Source: Streptomyces sp. ISL-10 (GTDB lineage: Bacteria; Actinomycetota; Actinomycetes; Streptomycetales; Streptomycetaceae). From it: a stretch of 64,000 bases of DNA. The stretch is from positions 1 to 64,000 of the forward strand of contig NZ_JAGGOJ010000012.1 in NCBI RefSeq assembly GCF_018614575.1, written 5' to 3'. The notes under the pieces were generated by a model that worked only from the letters and a program-made list of their open reading frames with translations, ran no database searches and was not told where the DNA came from. Numbering within the stretch: the stretch's first letter is position 1; the number at the start of each line of letters is the position of its first letter. This document shows positions 49,446-57,951 of the stretch, piece by piece. The position numbers were made by a program, and so were the translations under genes.

Positions 49446-50951
49446 CTGACTGTCCACCAGCTCAACGAACTCCTGCTCATCTGCTCGCTCGTCCTGCTCG
49501 TCGCCGTCGCGGCGGTGCGCATCTCGTCCCGCAGTGGGCTGCCCAGCCTGTTGCTGTATCTCGGTATCGGGATCGCGATGGGCCAGGACGGCCTGCTCGA
49601 CGTCCATTTCGACGACGCCGAGCTGACGCAGGTGATCGGGTACGGCGCACTCGTGGTGATCCTGGCCGAAGGTGGCCTCGCCACCAAGTGGAAGGAGATC
49701 AAACCGGCGCTGCCGGCGGCCGCTGTGCTGTCGACGGTCGGCGTCGCGGTGAGCGTGGGCATCACGGCAGCGGCGGCGCACTACCTCGTCGGCCTGGAGT
49801 GGCAGCAGGCACTGATCATCGGTGCGGTGGTGTCATCCACCGACGCGGCAGCGGTCTTCTCCGTGCTGCGCAGAGTGCCGCTGCCGTCCCGGGTGACCGG
49901 CGCGCTCGAGGCCGAATCCGGTTTCAACGACGCCCCGGTCGTCATTCTGGTCGTGGCCTTCTCCTCGGCGGGCCCGATCGACGAGTGGTACCTCCTGGTC
50001 GGAAGGATCGCGCTCGAACTCGCGATCGGCGCTCTCGTCGGACTTGCCACGGGCTGGCTCGGAGCATTCGGATTGAGGCGCGTCGCGCTGCCCGCGTCCG
50101 GTCTGTACCCCATCGCCGTCATGGCCATCGCCGTGGTCGCCTACGCGGCCGGCGCCATGGCGCACGGAAGCGGCTTCCTCGCCGTCTATCTCGCCTCCAT
50201 GGTCCTCGGCAACTCCAAGCTGCCGCACGCGCCCGCGAACCGCGGCTTCGCCGAGGGCCTCGGCTGGATCGCGCAGATCGGCATGTTCGTCCTGCTCGGC
50301 CTGCTGGTGACGCCGCACGAGCTGCTGAGGGACTTCTGGCCGGCGGTCGTGGTGGGCCTGATGCTCACCGTGCTGGCTCGACCGGTGGGCGTCCTCGTCA
50401 GCCTCATGCCGTTCCGCATTCCGTGGCAGGAGCAGGTGCTGATGTCCTGGGCCGGTCTGCGCGGCGCCGTCCCCATCATTTTCGCCACGATCCCGATGGT
50501 CTCCGGCGTCGAGGGCAACGACCGGATCTTCAACATCGTCTTTGTCCTGGTCGTCGTCTACACCCTGGTCCAGGGCCCGACGCTGCCCTGGCTCGCGAGG
50601 GCCCTGCACCTCGGCGACTCCTCCGAGGCGGCCGACCTTGGCGTCGAATCCGCTCCGCTGGAGCGGCTGCGCGGCCATCTGCTGTCGGTCGCCATCCCGG
50701 ACGGCTCGAAGATGCACGGCGTGGAGGTCGCGGAGCTCCGGCTGCCCTCCGGCTCGGCGGTCACTCTCGTCGTACGCGACGGCACGAGTTTCGTGCCGCT
50801 CCCGACGACGGTGCTGCGGCACGGCGACGAGCTGCTGGTCGTGGCCACCGACCCGGTCAGGGACGCCGCCGAGCGGCGGCTCAGAGCGGTCGGCCAGGGC
50901 GGAAAGCTGGCCGACTGGCTGGGCACCGGGGGGCGGTCCGGCCGCTCGTAG
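49446..50951 (+). CDS. Cation/proton antiporter with TrkA-C domain (NhaP2/CvrA type)
   Basis: The 501-residue protein has about twelve helices of the CPA family with STDAAAVFSVLRR, EAESGFNDAPVVILV and SWAGLRGAVPIIFATIP, then a C-terminal TrkA-C-like cytosolic domain (HLLSVAIPDGSKMHGVEVAELRL and GDELLVVATDPV). The start was placed at CTG 49446 because no ATG, GTG or TTG occurs between an in-frame stop at 49419 and GTG 49515. GGAAGGA lies seven bases ahead of the CTG. The extra residues (LTVHQLNELLLICSLVLLVA) complete the first helix. It probably exchanges K+ or Na+ for protons. Confidence 0.9.
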   Translation: MTVHQLNELLLICSLVLLVAVAAVRISSRSGLPSLLLYLGIGIAMGQDGLLDVHFDDAELTQVIGYGALVVILAEGGLATKWKEIKPALPAAAVLSTVGVAVSVGITAAAAHYLVGLEWQQALIIGAVVSSTDAAAVFSVLRRVPLPSRVTGALEAESGFNDAPVVILVVAFSSAGPIDEWYLLVGRIALELAIGALVGLATGWLGAFGLRRVALPASGLYPIAVMAIAVVAYAAGAMAHGSGFLAVYLASMVLGNSKLPHAPANRGFAEGLGWIAQIGMFVLLGLLVTPHELLRDFWPAVVVGLMLTVLARPVGVLVSLMPFRIPWQEQVLMSWAGLRGAVPIIFATIPMVSGVEGNDRIFNIVFVLVVVYTLVQGPTLPWLARALHLGDSSEAADLGVESAPLERLRGHLLSVAIPDGSKMHGVEVAELRLPSGSAVTLVVRDGTSFVPLPTTVLRHGDELLVVATDPVRDAAERRLRAVGQGGKLADWLGTGGRSGRS

Positions 50952-51297
50952 TCCGTCGGCCGCGCACCATCCGCGCCGGAACTGGATGCGATCCGCGTCG
51001 GGAACGGGAGCCATCCGCGCGGGGAACCGACGCCATCTGCGCCGACAGGCTGTCCAAACACAGGAACGGAGCGGTGATCTACGTCATTTCCCAGGCAGAA
51101 ACCGCCGGAATCCCTGTACCATGAAGGCACACTGATCGACCAACTCTGCCTGACGCAGAGCTGGCGCGACCGTATGGCGGCCGCGGTGTCCCTTCGTGTG
51201 GACCCCGGTATCTACCGCAGTTCCGCGCAAGAGGACAGCTCTCGGCGACTCCCGACACCCAGGGGAGCGCTACCAGGCGGCAGAAAGGCAAGGGGCC
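50952..51297. other. Non-coding gap with degenerate direct repeats
   Basis: Between the antiporter and the MFS gene I see no supported gene. At 50967-51047 about four degenerate copies of CATCCGCGCCGGAAC recur with a spacing of roughly 22-25 bases. The rest appears to be leader sequence for the MFS gene. A five-codon frame (MKAH then stop) near 51120 is too short to judge. Confidence 0.45.
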
Positions 51298-52569
51298 GTG
51301 GCGTCCACGGTCGCTTCTGACACGCGTCCTGGTTACGGCCAGCTGCTCCGTACCCCTGGAGCCTGGACATTCCTGCTCCCAGGATTCGCTGCCCGCCAGC
51401 CGTTCGCGATGCTCACGATCGGCATCGTGCTGCTGATCCAGCACACCACTGGTTCCTATGGCAGCGCCGGTGCGGTCGCCGCCGTCACCGGTGTCTCCAT
51501 GGCGCTGTTCGCACCGCAGAGCGGCAAGCTCGCGGACCGCTTCGGCCAGCGCGCGGTGCTGGTGCCCGGCGTCCTGGTGCACACCGTCTCGGTCGCCTCG
51601 CTCACCGCGCTGGCCCTCTCGGGCGCTCCGCTGTGGGTCCTGTTCGCCGCCGCGGTGCCGACCGGTGCGTCGGTGCCGCAGATCGGGCCGATGGTGCGGG
51701 CCCGCTGGGCCGCCAAGCTCCAGGGCTCGCCTTTGATGCAGACCGCCGCGGCCTTCGAGTCGGTGACGGACGAGTTCACGTTCGTCGTCGGCCCGGTCCT
51801 GGCCACTGCCCTGTGCACGGGCGTGCACCCTGCCGCCGGCCTGATCGCCGAGGCGGCGCTGACGCTGGCGGGCGGCCTGCTGTTCGCCGCCCAGCGCAGC
51901 ACCCAGCCCGCCATCGGCCACCAGACCGCCGAGATCCGCGCGGAGCGCACGTCCGCCCTGTCCATACCGGGTGTGCGGGTGCTGGCCGTCGCCTTCCTGG
52001 GCATCGGAGCCGTCTTCGGCGGCATGCAGGTCTCGCTGACCGCGTTCACCGAGGAGATCGGGCAGCCCGGCATGAACGGTCTGCTCTACGGACTCTTCGC
52101 CGCGGGCAACATGCTCGCAGGCGTCGCCGTCGGGGCCATCGCCTGGAAGACCGGGCCGCGCCGCCGGCTCGTCATCGGCTACACGGCGCTCACGGTCGCC
52201 GCGTCCCTGCTGTGGACGGCACACTCCGTCGCCCTGCTCGGCGCGCTCGGCCTCGTCGTCGGCCTGTTCATCGCCCCGGCCCTGATCAGCGGCTACACGC
52301 TGGTCGAGTCGCTGGTGCCCGCGTCCGCCCGCACCGAGGCCTTCACCTGGCTGACAGGCGCGGTCGCGCTCGGGCAGGCGGCGGCCGTAACGGTGGCCGG
52401 ACGGCTTGCGGACGGATACGGCGCGAGCGCCGGATTCGTCGTCCCGCTCGTGGGCACGGCTCTCGCGCTGGCCACGCTGCTGGCACTGCGTACGCGCCTG
52501 ACGCCGACCGCGGGCGGACGGGTGGCCGCACGTGGGATCGGTCACCGAGTGCCGGTGACGGTGGACTGA
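51298..52569 (+). CDS. MFS transporter
   Basis: The protein (423 residues) has twelve predicted helices and the MFS loop motif in MALFAPQSGKLADRFGQRAVLVPG. The first helix follows GYGQLLRTPGAWTFLLPGFAARQPF. The GTG at 51298 is placed after AAGGGG and before VASTVASDTRPGYG; a longer form starting at 51196 has a non-coding-looking N-terminus. The helices look like those of drug or sugar exporters but the substrate is unknown. Confidence 0.88.
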   Translation: MASTVASDTRPGYGQLLRTPGAWTFLLPGFAARQPFAMLTIGIVLLIQHTTGSYGSAGAVAAVTGVSMALFAPQSGKLADRFGQRAVLVPGVLVHTVSVASLTALALSGAPLWVLFAAAVPTGASVPQIGPMVRARWAAKLQGSPLMQTAAAFESVTDEFTFVVGPVLATALCTGVHPAAGLIAEAALTLAGGLLFAAQRSTQPAIGHQTAEIRAERTSALSIPGVRVLAVAFLGIGAVFGGMQVSLTAFTEEIGQPGMNGLLYGLFAAGNMLAGVAVGAIAWKTGPRRRLVIGYTALTVAASLLWTAHSVALLGALGLVVGLFIAPALISGYTLVESLVPASARTEAFTWLTGAVALGQAAAVTVAGRLADGYGASAGFVVPLVGTALALATLLALRTRLTPTAGGRVAARGIGHRVPVTVD

Positions 52570-52599
52570 TCCAGCGGAATGCGTCACTATGGATCGTCG

Positions 52600-52626
52600 T
52601 TAGCACTCATCGAGTGAGAGTGCCAG
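52600..52626. promoter_or_regulatory. CIRCE-like (HrcA) inverted repeat
   Basis: TTAGCACTC-N9-GAGTGCCAG matches the CIRCE consensus TTAGCACTC-N9-GAGTGCTAA except for the last three bases. It ends about a dozen bases before the start of the FmdB-like gene and overlaps its ribosome site. HrcA binding here would link the zinc-ribbon protein to heat stress. Confidence 0.65.
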
Positions 52627-52637
52627 GAGGAAGACAA

Positions 52638-52958
52638 GTGCCGACCTACCAGTATCAGTGCACCGCGTGCGGCGAGGGCCTCGAGGCGGTGCAGAAGTTC
52701 ACCGATGACGCCCTGACCGTGTGCCCGAGCTGCGACGGACGCCTCAAGAAGGTGTTCTCGGCTGTCGGCATCGTCTTCAAGGGCTCCGGCTTCTACCGCA
52801 ACGACAGCCGCGGTGCGTCGTCGAGCAGCTCGCCCGCCTCGTCGGGTTCGAAGCCGTCCGAGTCGAAGTCGTCGTCGGCCACGACCACGTCGTCGAGCTC
52901 CGGTTCGGCCTCGTCCTCCTCGACGAGCGCGTCGAGCACCTCCGGCTCCGCCGCCTGA
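52638..52958 (+). CDS. FmdB-family zinc-ribbon protein
   Basis: The 106-residue product starts at GTG, eight bases after AGGAGGAAG. The first 42 residues form a zinc ribbon: PTYQYQCTACGEGLEAVQ and CPSCDGRLKKVFSAVGIVFKGSGFYRND. The tail is an extreme Ser/Thr/Ala low-complexity stretch. The family is universal in actinobacteria but its role is unknown; its position behind a CIRCE-like element suggests stress control. Confidence 0.92.
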   Translation: MPTYQYQCTACGEGLEAVQKFTDDALTVCPSCDGRLKKVFSAVGIVFKGSGFYRNDSRGASSSSSPASSGSKPSESKSSSATTTSSSSGSASSSSTSASSTSGSAA

Positions 52959-53039
52959 TCCTTACGATTCGCGGACCCCGCCGTGGCAGTGGCCACGGTG
53001 GGGTTCTTGGCGTTTTCGCGTCCGGCTAGTGTGACCGCC

Positions 53040-53990
53040 ATGGCGACCAACGCGCACCCGAACGCAGGCTCTGGCTCTTCCGGCATCGGTTCCGGTTCCC
53101 CTGCCCGCTCTGCCGGTTCTCCGGAGGGCTCCGGCTCCGGCTCCGGCATCTCCGGCCCGGGCCTCGCCGAGATCGGCGTGATCGGTGGATCGGGCTTCTA
53201 CTCCTTCCTGGACGACGTCACCGAGATCCAGGTCGACACCCCGTACGGCGCCCCCAGCGACTCGCTCTTCCTCGGCAAGATCGCCGGCCGCAAGGTGGCC
53301 TTCCTGCCCCGCCACGGCCGCGGCCATCACCTGCCGCCCCACCGCATCAACTACCGGGCCAACCTCTGGGCGCTGCGGTCGGTGGGCGTACGGCAGGTGC
53401 TCGGCCCGTGCGCCGTGGGCGGCCTGCGTCCGGAGTACGGCCCGGGCACCCTGCTGGTGCCCGACCAGTTCGTGGACCGTACGAAGTCCCGGGCCCAGAC
53501 GTATTTCGACGGGCTGCCCCTGCCGTCCGGCGCGGTGCCGAACGTAGTGCACGTATCGCCCGCCGACCCCTACTGCCCGCGCGGCCGCAAGGCAGCTCTG
53601 GAGGCCGCGCGCGGTCGCGCCTGGGAGCCGGTCGACGGCGGCACGCTGGTGGTCGTGGAGGGGCCGCGCTTCTCGACCCGGGCCGAGTCGCGCTGGCACG
53701 CCGCGATGGGCTGGTCGGTGGTCGGCATGACCGGGCACCCCGAGGCGGTGCTCGCCCGCGAACTGGAGCTCTGCTACACGTCGATGACGCTGGTCACCGA
53801 CCTGGACGCGGGTGCGGAGGCGGGCGAGGGCGTCTCGCACGAGGAGGTCTTGAAGGTGTTCGCGGCCAATGTGGACCGGCTGCGGACCGTGCTGTTCGAC
53901 GTGGTGGCCGCGCTGCCGGCGAACGAGGACCGCGACTGCTCGTGCGGGAACGCGCTCGCCGGTGTCGATCCGGGCATCGACCTGCCGTAA
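53040..53990 (+). CDS. mtnP: S-methyl-5'-thioadenosine phosphorylase
   Basis: This 316-residue protein cleaves methylthioadenosine to adenine and methylthioribose-1-phosphate. A Gly/Ser-rich extension of about 40 residues precedes the core that starts AEIGVIGGSGFYSFLDDV. Core motifs are AFLPRHGRGHHLPPHRINYRAN (phosphate site) and VEGPRFSTRAESRWHAAMGWSVVGMTGHPEAVLARE (purine/ribose site). The extension is absent from most homologues and may be disordered. ATG 53040 was chosen. Confidence 0.92.
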   Translation: MATNAHPNAGSGSSGIGSGSPARSAGSPEGSGSGSGISGPGLAEIGVIGGSGFYSFLDDVTEIQVDTPYGAPSDSLFLGKIAGRKVAFLPRHGRGHHLPPHRINYRANLWALRSVGVRQVLGPCAVGGLRPEYGPGTLLVPDQFVDRTKSRAQTYFDGLPLPSGAVPNVVHVSPADPYCPRGRKAALEAARGRAWEPVDGGTLVVVEGPRFSTRAESRWHAAMGWSVVGMTGHPEAVLARELELCYTSMTLVTDLDAGAEAGEGVSHEEVLKVFAANVDRLRTVLFDVVAALPANEDRDCSCGNALAGVDPGIDLP

Positions 53991-54133
53991 CCACCCTGGG
54001 GAGTGGCCAGGTTTTCCACAATGAAGGAGCTGTCCACAGGCTTCAGCGGGGGCGGACCGGACGGTGGATCGTGAGGAGCGGTCGGACACGGGCAGCAGGC
54101 CCGGTCCACGCCTCATGACAGGCGGTACTCGGC

Positions 54134-55225
54134 ATGTCGCTGTATTCGTCCTCCGGTCCCTCGACCCCTTCGGCCGCTGCACCCTCTCCGGCTTCCCCGC
54201 CTCCTTCGGCCGCTGCACCCTCTCCGGCTTCCCCGCCTGCTTCGGGTCTGTCCGGTCCTTCAGTACCTGTGGCCTCCTCGCCTCCTCCGAGTCTGTCCGG
54301 TCCTTCAGTACCTGTGGCCTCCTCGCCTCCTTCGGATCCTGCAGGCCCCGCGGCTCCTCCTGGCCCTTCGGCTTCTTCCGTGGCCTCGACTGCTTCGGGG
54401 GCCTCAGCGCCTGCCGGTTCTACGGATCCCTCCAGCCTCGCAGGCCCCTCCGGGTCTTCGGCTCCTTCCGGGGCTTCGGGCCCCTCCAAGCCGCCTGCGG
54501 GCCCTTCCGGTCTCCCCGCCCCAGCCGTCCCTGACGCGCCTTGCCGGCGGATGCCGTTCACGACGCCTGCGCCGACAGCGTCACCGCACCGGCCGGCCGC
54601 CCCGCCGACCGCGCCCTTCGCCGCCCCGCCGACCGCGCCCTACATCGCGCCGTTCACCGCTCCGATGGGCGTCCCGATCGCCTCGTCACCGGCGCCGGAT
54701 CCCCTGGGGGTGCCTCAGTTCCCGCCGCTGCGGATGCGCGGAAGCAGCCGTCGGCTGCGGCGGGCGCTGCGCAGGCAGCGGCGCGCGATGGCGGCCGGGC
54801 TGGCCGTGACCGCCGCGGCGCTGGCCGCGTCGAGCGCGCGAGGTCCGGACGACCCGGGCGGCCGGTCCGGGCCGCACGGCGAAGCCGGGCCGGGTACGGG
54901 GGCTTTGGCCGCCGCGGCTCCGGCGCGGGAGCGGCGGCCCGGAGACGTTCTGGTGTCGGCTCCCGTGCGCATCGCCGACGCGGCGACGGTTCGGCTGCTG
55001 CGGCCGGGAGACCGCGTCGATGTGATCGCCGCAGCGGATTCCCCGCCGGGCGAGGAGTCGGCGGCAAAGGTCGTGGCGTCCGGCGTCAGGGTTGCCGAGG
55101 TTCCGCGACCGGACGAAAGTCTCGCGGACGGAGGAGCCTTGATCGTGCTGTCCGTTCCGCGAACCACCGCTGTGGCTCTGGCCGGAGCAGGGGCCACCTC
55201 CCGACTGGCGGTGGCGGTGTGCTGA
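54134..55225 (+). CDS. Repeat-rich protein with SAF/CpaB-like C-terminal domain
   Basis: The frame encodes 363 residues. The first ~140 are Pro/Ser/Ala repeats. The second half has a basic helix (RLRRALRRQRRAMAAGLAVTAAAL: a membrane segment) followed by RPGDVLVSAPVRIADAATVRLLRPGDRVDVIAA, and later VVASGVRVAEVP. This part resembles the SAF/RcpC (CpaB) domain found in Flp pilus and flagellar proteins. The start is uncertain: ATG 54134 has no strong ribosome site; 54551 (MPFTTPAP) would skip the repeats. Opposing frames are open because of the repeats but look less protein-like. Confidence 0.65.
   Translation: MSLYSSSGPSTPSAAAPSPASPPPSAAAPSPASPPASGLSGPSVPVASSPPPSLSGPSVPVASSPPSDPAGPAAPPGPSASSVASTASGASAPAGSTDPSSLAGPSGSSAPSGASGPSKPPAGPSGLPAPAVPDAPCRRMPFTTPAPTASPHRPAAPPTAPFAAPPTAPYIAPFTAPMGVPIASSPAPDPLGVPQFPPLRMRGSSRRLRRALRRQRRAMAAGLAVTAAALAASSARGPDDPGGRSGPHGEAGPGTGALAAAAPARERRPGDVLVSAPVRIADAATVRLLRPGDRVDVIAAADSPPGEESAAKVVASGVRVAEVPRPDESLADGGALIVLSVPRTTAVALAGAGATSRLAVAVC
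54163..54335. repeat. Two tandem DNA repeats in the Pro/Ser/Ala region
   Basis: Two near-perfect doublets lie back to back. One is a unit of about 36 bases containing CTTCGGCCGCTGCACCCTC. The other is a unit of about 42 bases containing TCTGTCCGGTCCTTCAGT. Both unit lengths are multiples of three, so the frame is kept on both strands, which is why opposing frames stay open. Confidence 0.75.
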
Positions 55226-55363
55226 CGTTCGATACGCCACCTCGTACTGACGTATCGCCAGGTTGCCTGTCGGCGGACCCTGATTGGACAGGGCGACCAG
55301 GGGCTGACGTAGGTTGCGCAGCAGTCCCCCTCCCCTACCGCACATGTGAAGAGAGGCTCATTC

Positions 55364-55855
55364 GTGAGCGAGAAGAAGCCGAGTCTGATCGAGGGCTTCA
55401 AGGCCTTCCTGATGCGCGGCAATGTGATCGACCTCGCGGTCGCCGTCGTCATCGGCGCCGCCTTCACCAACATCGTCAACGCTGTGGTGAAGGGCGTCAT
55501 CAACCCGCTCGTCGGCGCGTTCGGCACGAAGAACCTGGACTCCTACAGCTCCTGTCTGAAGGACCCCTGCGAGATCGTCGACGGCGAGATGCAGGGCATC
55601 CAGATCATGTGGGGCTCAGTGCTCGGCGCCACCCTGCAGTTCCTGATCACAGCGGCCGTCGTGTACTTCCTGATGGTGCTGCCCATGGCGAAGTACCTGG
55701 CACGTCGCGAGGCGCAGCGCAAGGAGAAGGAAGGCGTGCAGGAGACTCTGGAGGTGACGGAGCTGGAGGTCCTGAAGGAGATCCGCGACGCCCTGGTCGC
55801 CCAGCGCGGCACCGGGGACCAGGCCGGCCCGTCGACTTCCGCGGACCGCGGCTAG
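55364..55855 (+). CDS. mscL: Large-conductance mechanosensitive channel MscL
   Basis: The protein (163 residues) starts at GTG, eight bases after GAGAGG. It has SLIEGFKAFLMRGNVIDLAVAVVIGAAFTNIVNAVVKGVINPLVGAF (amphipathic N-terminus and first helix), a loop containing two cysteines (SSCLKDPC), second helix FLITAAVVYFLMVLPMAKYL and a charged C-terminal helix. It opens when membrane tension is high to release solutes. The two loop cysteines are not usual in the family. Confidence 0.95.
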   Translation: MSEKKPSLIEGFKAFLMRGNVIDLAVAVVIGAAFTNIVNAVVKGVINPLVGAFGTKNLDSYSSCLKDPCEIVDGEMQGIQIMWGSVLGATLQFLITAAVVYFLMVLPMAKYLARREAQRKEKEGVQETLEVTELEVLKEIRDALVAQRGTGDQAGPSTSADRG

Positions 55856-55884
55856 ACACCGCAGGGACCACGAGCCCTGAGGGC

Positions 55885-56091
55885 TCAGATGTGGTGGGGC
55901 GGCTTCTCGTCGAGAAAACGCGCCAGATCCGCGGCGCTGTCACCGCTGACCTGAGGCCGCTCACCCCACCCGCGGTCCGTATCGTCCGAGGACTGCTGGT
56001 CCATCGGATCGTCGAAGATCAGCTCCGGCTTCGAGTGCTGTCGGCCGGGCTGCTTCGCATCTCGCGGTCCGGGGGCGGGGGCGGTGCTCAT
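55885..56091 (-). CDS. Small conserved acidic protein
   Basis: This 68-residue protein begins MSTAPAPGPRDAKQPGRQHS and ends AADLARFLDEKPPHHI. The C-terminal half (DDTDRGWGERPQVSGDSAAD onwards) resembles a small actinomycete protein of unknown role that recurs near mscL. It is convergent with mscL, 29 bases away, and has no membrane segment. Confidence 0.65.
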   Translation of the reverse strand: MSTAPAPGPRDAKQPGRQHSKPELIFDDPMDQQSSDDTDRGWGERPQVSGDSAADLARFLDEKPPHHI

Positions 56092-56716
56092 ACAACCAGG
56101 GTAAGGCGGCGGGGCGCCTTGTGGTCAACGGTCGACCCCGGTCCCCGCTCCTGCGCCCACAGTGCACGGGTCGGCATAGTCACTGGTGGCTCGGATCGGC
56201 GGACAGCGTCCATGGACGGGCCGCCGGGTGCCATGCCGGCGATCTCGCCGAGGCAGGCCCTCCACAGCGGTCGGGCGGCGGCCCGGCGGTCACCTCTCCC
56301 ACCCGGCCGTCACCTCTCCCCGCCGGCCATCACTTCTCCCACCCGGCCGTCACCTCTCCGGTGCTGACGTCGAAGGCATCCTCATGGCAACGGGCAGAAC
56401 AGCCCGCCCTCCGGGTGACGTCGGCACGCCAGGGCGGCGCGGGTGGCGCGGGTGGCAGGGGCCGCGGCTCGGACGGGGGCACCGACGGCTTCGCCGGTAC
56501 GCCCGGGGCTTCAGGTGGCTCGGTCACGGAGCCACGCTAGATCGATATGCGCAAGTGAGCCCGTTTTGATGGACATGGGGGTGAGGACGCTTCGGCTGAC
56601 GGGGACGGTGAATAGGGCCCGGGAGAACGGTCGTCGCGGCCGATGGCCGGGTGACCGGGGCGGCCGGCTCGCGCGTCCGGCCGTCGACAACCGGACCGTT
56701 CTGCTGTGCTTTGCGA
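56092..56716. other. Gene-poor gap with tandem repeats and a possible small reverse frame
   Basis: No gene is firmly supported. On the minus strand a 65-codon frame (56330-56527) ends in ARCHEDAFDVSTGEVTAGWEK and is Pro-rich; it might be a small protein, but the tail is formed by the tandem repeats. The remainder presumably holds the promoter of the LtrA gene. Confidence 0.45.
56280..56360. repeat. Four 20-bp tandem repeats
   Basis: Units resembling CGGCCGTCACCTCTCCCACC occur four times in direct tandem (CGGCGG, CGGCCG, CGGCCA and CGGCCG variants). Unit length is not a multiple of three and no gene crosses it with confidence, so it is probably non-coding, perhaps a variable minisatellite. 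Confidence 0.75.
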
Positions 56717-56719
56717 ATG

Positions 56720-57946
56720 ATGTCCACACCTGCTCCGGACAAAGGGCACGCCGACCACCACCACGTCAGACCGCTGCAGCGGATGACGGCGCGCAGCCGG
56801 GAGGAGAGCGACCGCAGAGCGACCCCGCTGGAGCTCTTCTTCGACCTGTGCTTCGTCGTCGCCGTCGCCCAGGCCGGGGCCCAGCTGGTGCACGCCGTCG
56901 CCGAAGATCACGCGGGGACGGGAGTCGTCGGCTATCTGTATGTGTTCTTCGGCGTGTGGTGGGCCTGGATGAACTTCACCTGGTTCGCCTCCGCCTACGA
57001 CTGCGACGACGTTCCGTACCGGATCGCCACGCTCATCCAGATCTCCGGTGTGCTCATCTACGCGGCGGGAGTGCCGCGCGCCTTCGTCGACAACGACTGG
57101 ACCATCGCCGTCGTCGGCTACCTGGTGATGCGTGTGGCGCTGACCGGGCAGTGGCTGCGCGCCGGCGCTTCCGAGCCGCCCGGCCCCGCGCGGCGCACCG
57201 CCGTGGTGTACGCGGTGGGCCTGGTGCTCTGCCAGGCGGCGTGGGTCGCGCTGCTGGCGGCTCCGGAAGGCTCACGGCGCTGGCTGTTCTTGATCGTCGT
57301 GGTGGGCGAGCTGCTCGTCCCGGTGGTCGCCGAGCGGGACCACCAGACGCCCTGGCACCCGCACCACATCGTGGAGCGCTACGGGCTGTTCACGCTCATC
57401 GTGCTCGGCGAGACCATGCACGCGGCCACCACTGCCGTCCAGTCCGCGCTGGACGAGAACGACGCCCTGGGGGAACTGCTGCCCATCGCCGCGGGCGGGC
57501 TACTGATCGTCTTCGCCGCCTGGTGGATCTATTTCGCCGTCCCTGCGCACGAGCGGCTGGTGTCCAATCGCCAGGCGTTCCCCTGGGGTTATGGGCACCT
57601 GTTGATCTTCGCCTCGGCGGCGGCGGTCGGGGCGGGGCTGGAGGTGGCGGTGGAGCAGGCGGTCGGCAAGGCACATCTGCCGACCACCGCCGCGGCCGCG
57701 GCGGTGACGATTCCGGCAGCGGCGTTCTTTCTGACGGTGTGGCTGCTGCACGCCCGCCACTTCAAGCGTGGCACGGCGCAGCAGCTGACGCTGCCCGTCG
57801 GTGCGCTGGCCGTGCTGTCGTGCACGTTCGCGGGTCACTGGGCCGTGTTCGCCGCCGGGCTGGCCGCGGCCGCGACGGTGGCCGTCGGCGTGACCCTGGC
57901 CGCCCGGCCGCCTCGCCCCGCGATCACGCGTGAGCAACTACGGTAG
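56720..57946 (+). CDS. Low-temperature requirement A (LtrA) family membrane protein
   Basis: The 408-residue protein has about twelve helices. The LtrA motif RREESxRRATPLELFFDLCFVVAVAQ-type block lies near residues 28-50, followed by FFGVWWAWMNFTWFASAYDCDDVPYR. HIVERYGLFTLIVLGE is the other family block. The start is uncertain (56717, 56720 or about 56782) as no ribosome site stands out. The name comes from a Listeria cold-growth phenotype; the biochemical role is unknown. Confidence 0.88.
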   Translation: MSTPAPDKGHADHHHVRPLQRMTARSREESDRRATPLELFFDLCFVVAVAQAGAQLVHAVAEDHAGTGVVGYLYVFFGVWWAWMNFTWFASAYDCDDVPYRIATLIQISGVLIYAAGVPRAFVDNDWTIAVVGYLVMRVALTGQWLRAGASEPPGPARRTAVVYAVGLVLCQAAWVALLAAPEGSRRWLFLIVVVGELLVPVVAERDHQTPWHPHHIVERYGLFTLIVLGETMHAATTAVQSALDENDALGELLPIAAGGLLIVFAAWWIYFAVPAHERLVSNRQAFPWGYGHLLIFASAAAVGAGLEVAVEQAVGKAHLPTTAAAAAVTIPAAAFFLTVWLLHARHFKRGTAQQLTLPVGALAVLSCTFAGHWAVFAAGLAAAATVAVGVTLAARPPRPAITREQLR

Positions 57947-57951
57947 GGGTC

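Noticed and set aside
54043-54561. Glu/Gly/Ala-rich minus-strand frame
   Set aside because: It is kept open only by DNA repeats whose units are multiples of three; the plus-strand frame continues into a recognisable SAF-like domain.
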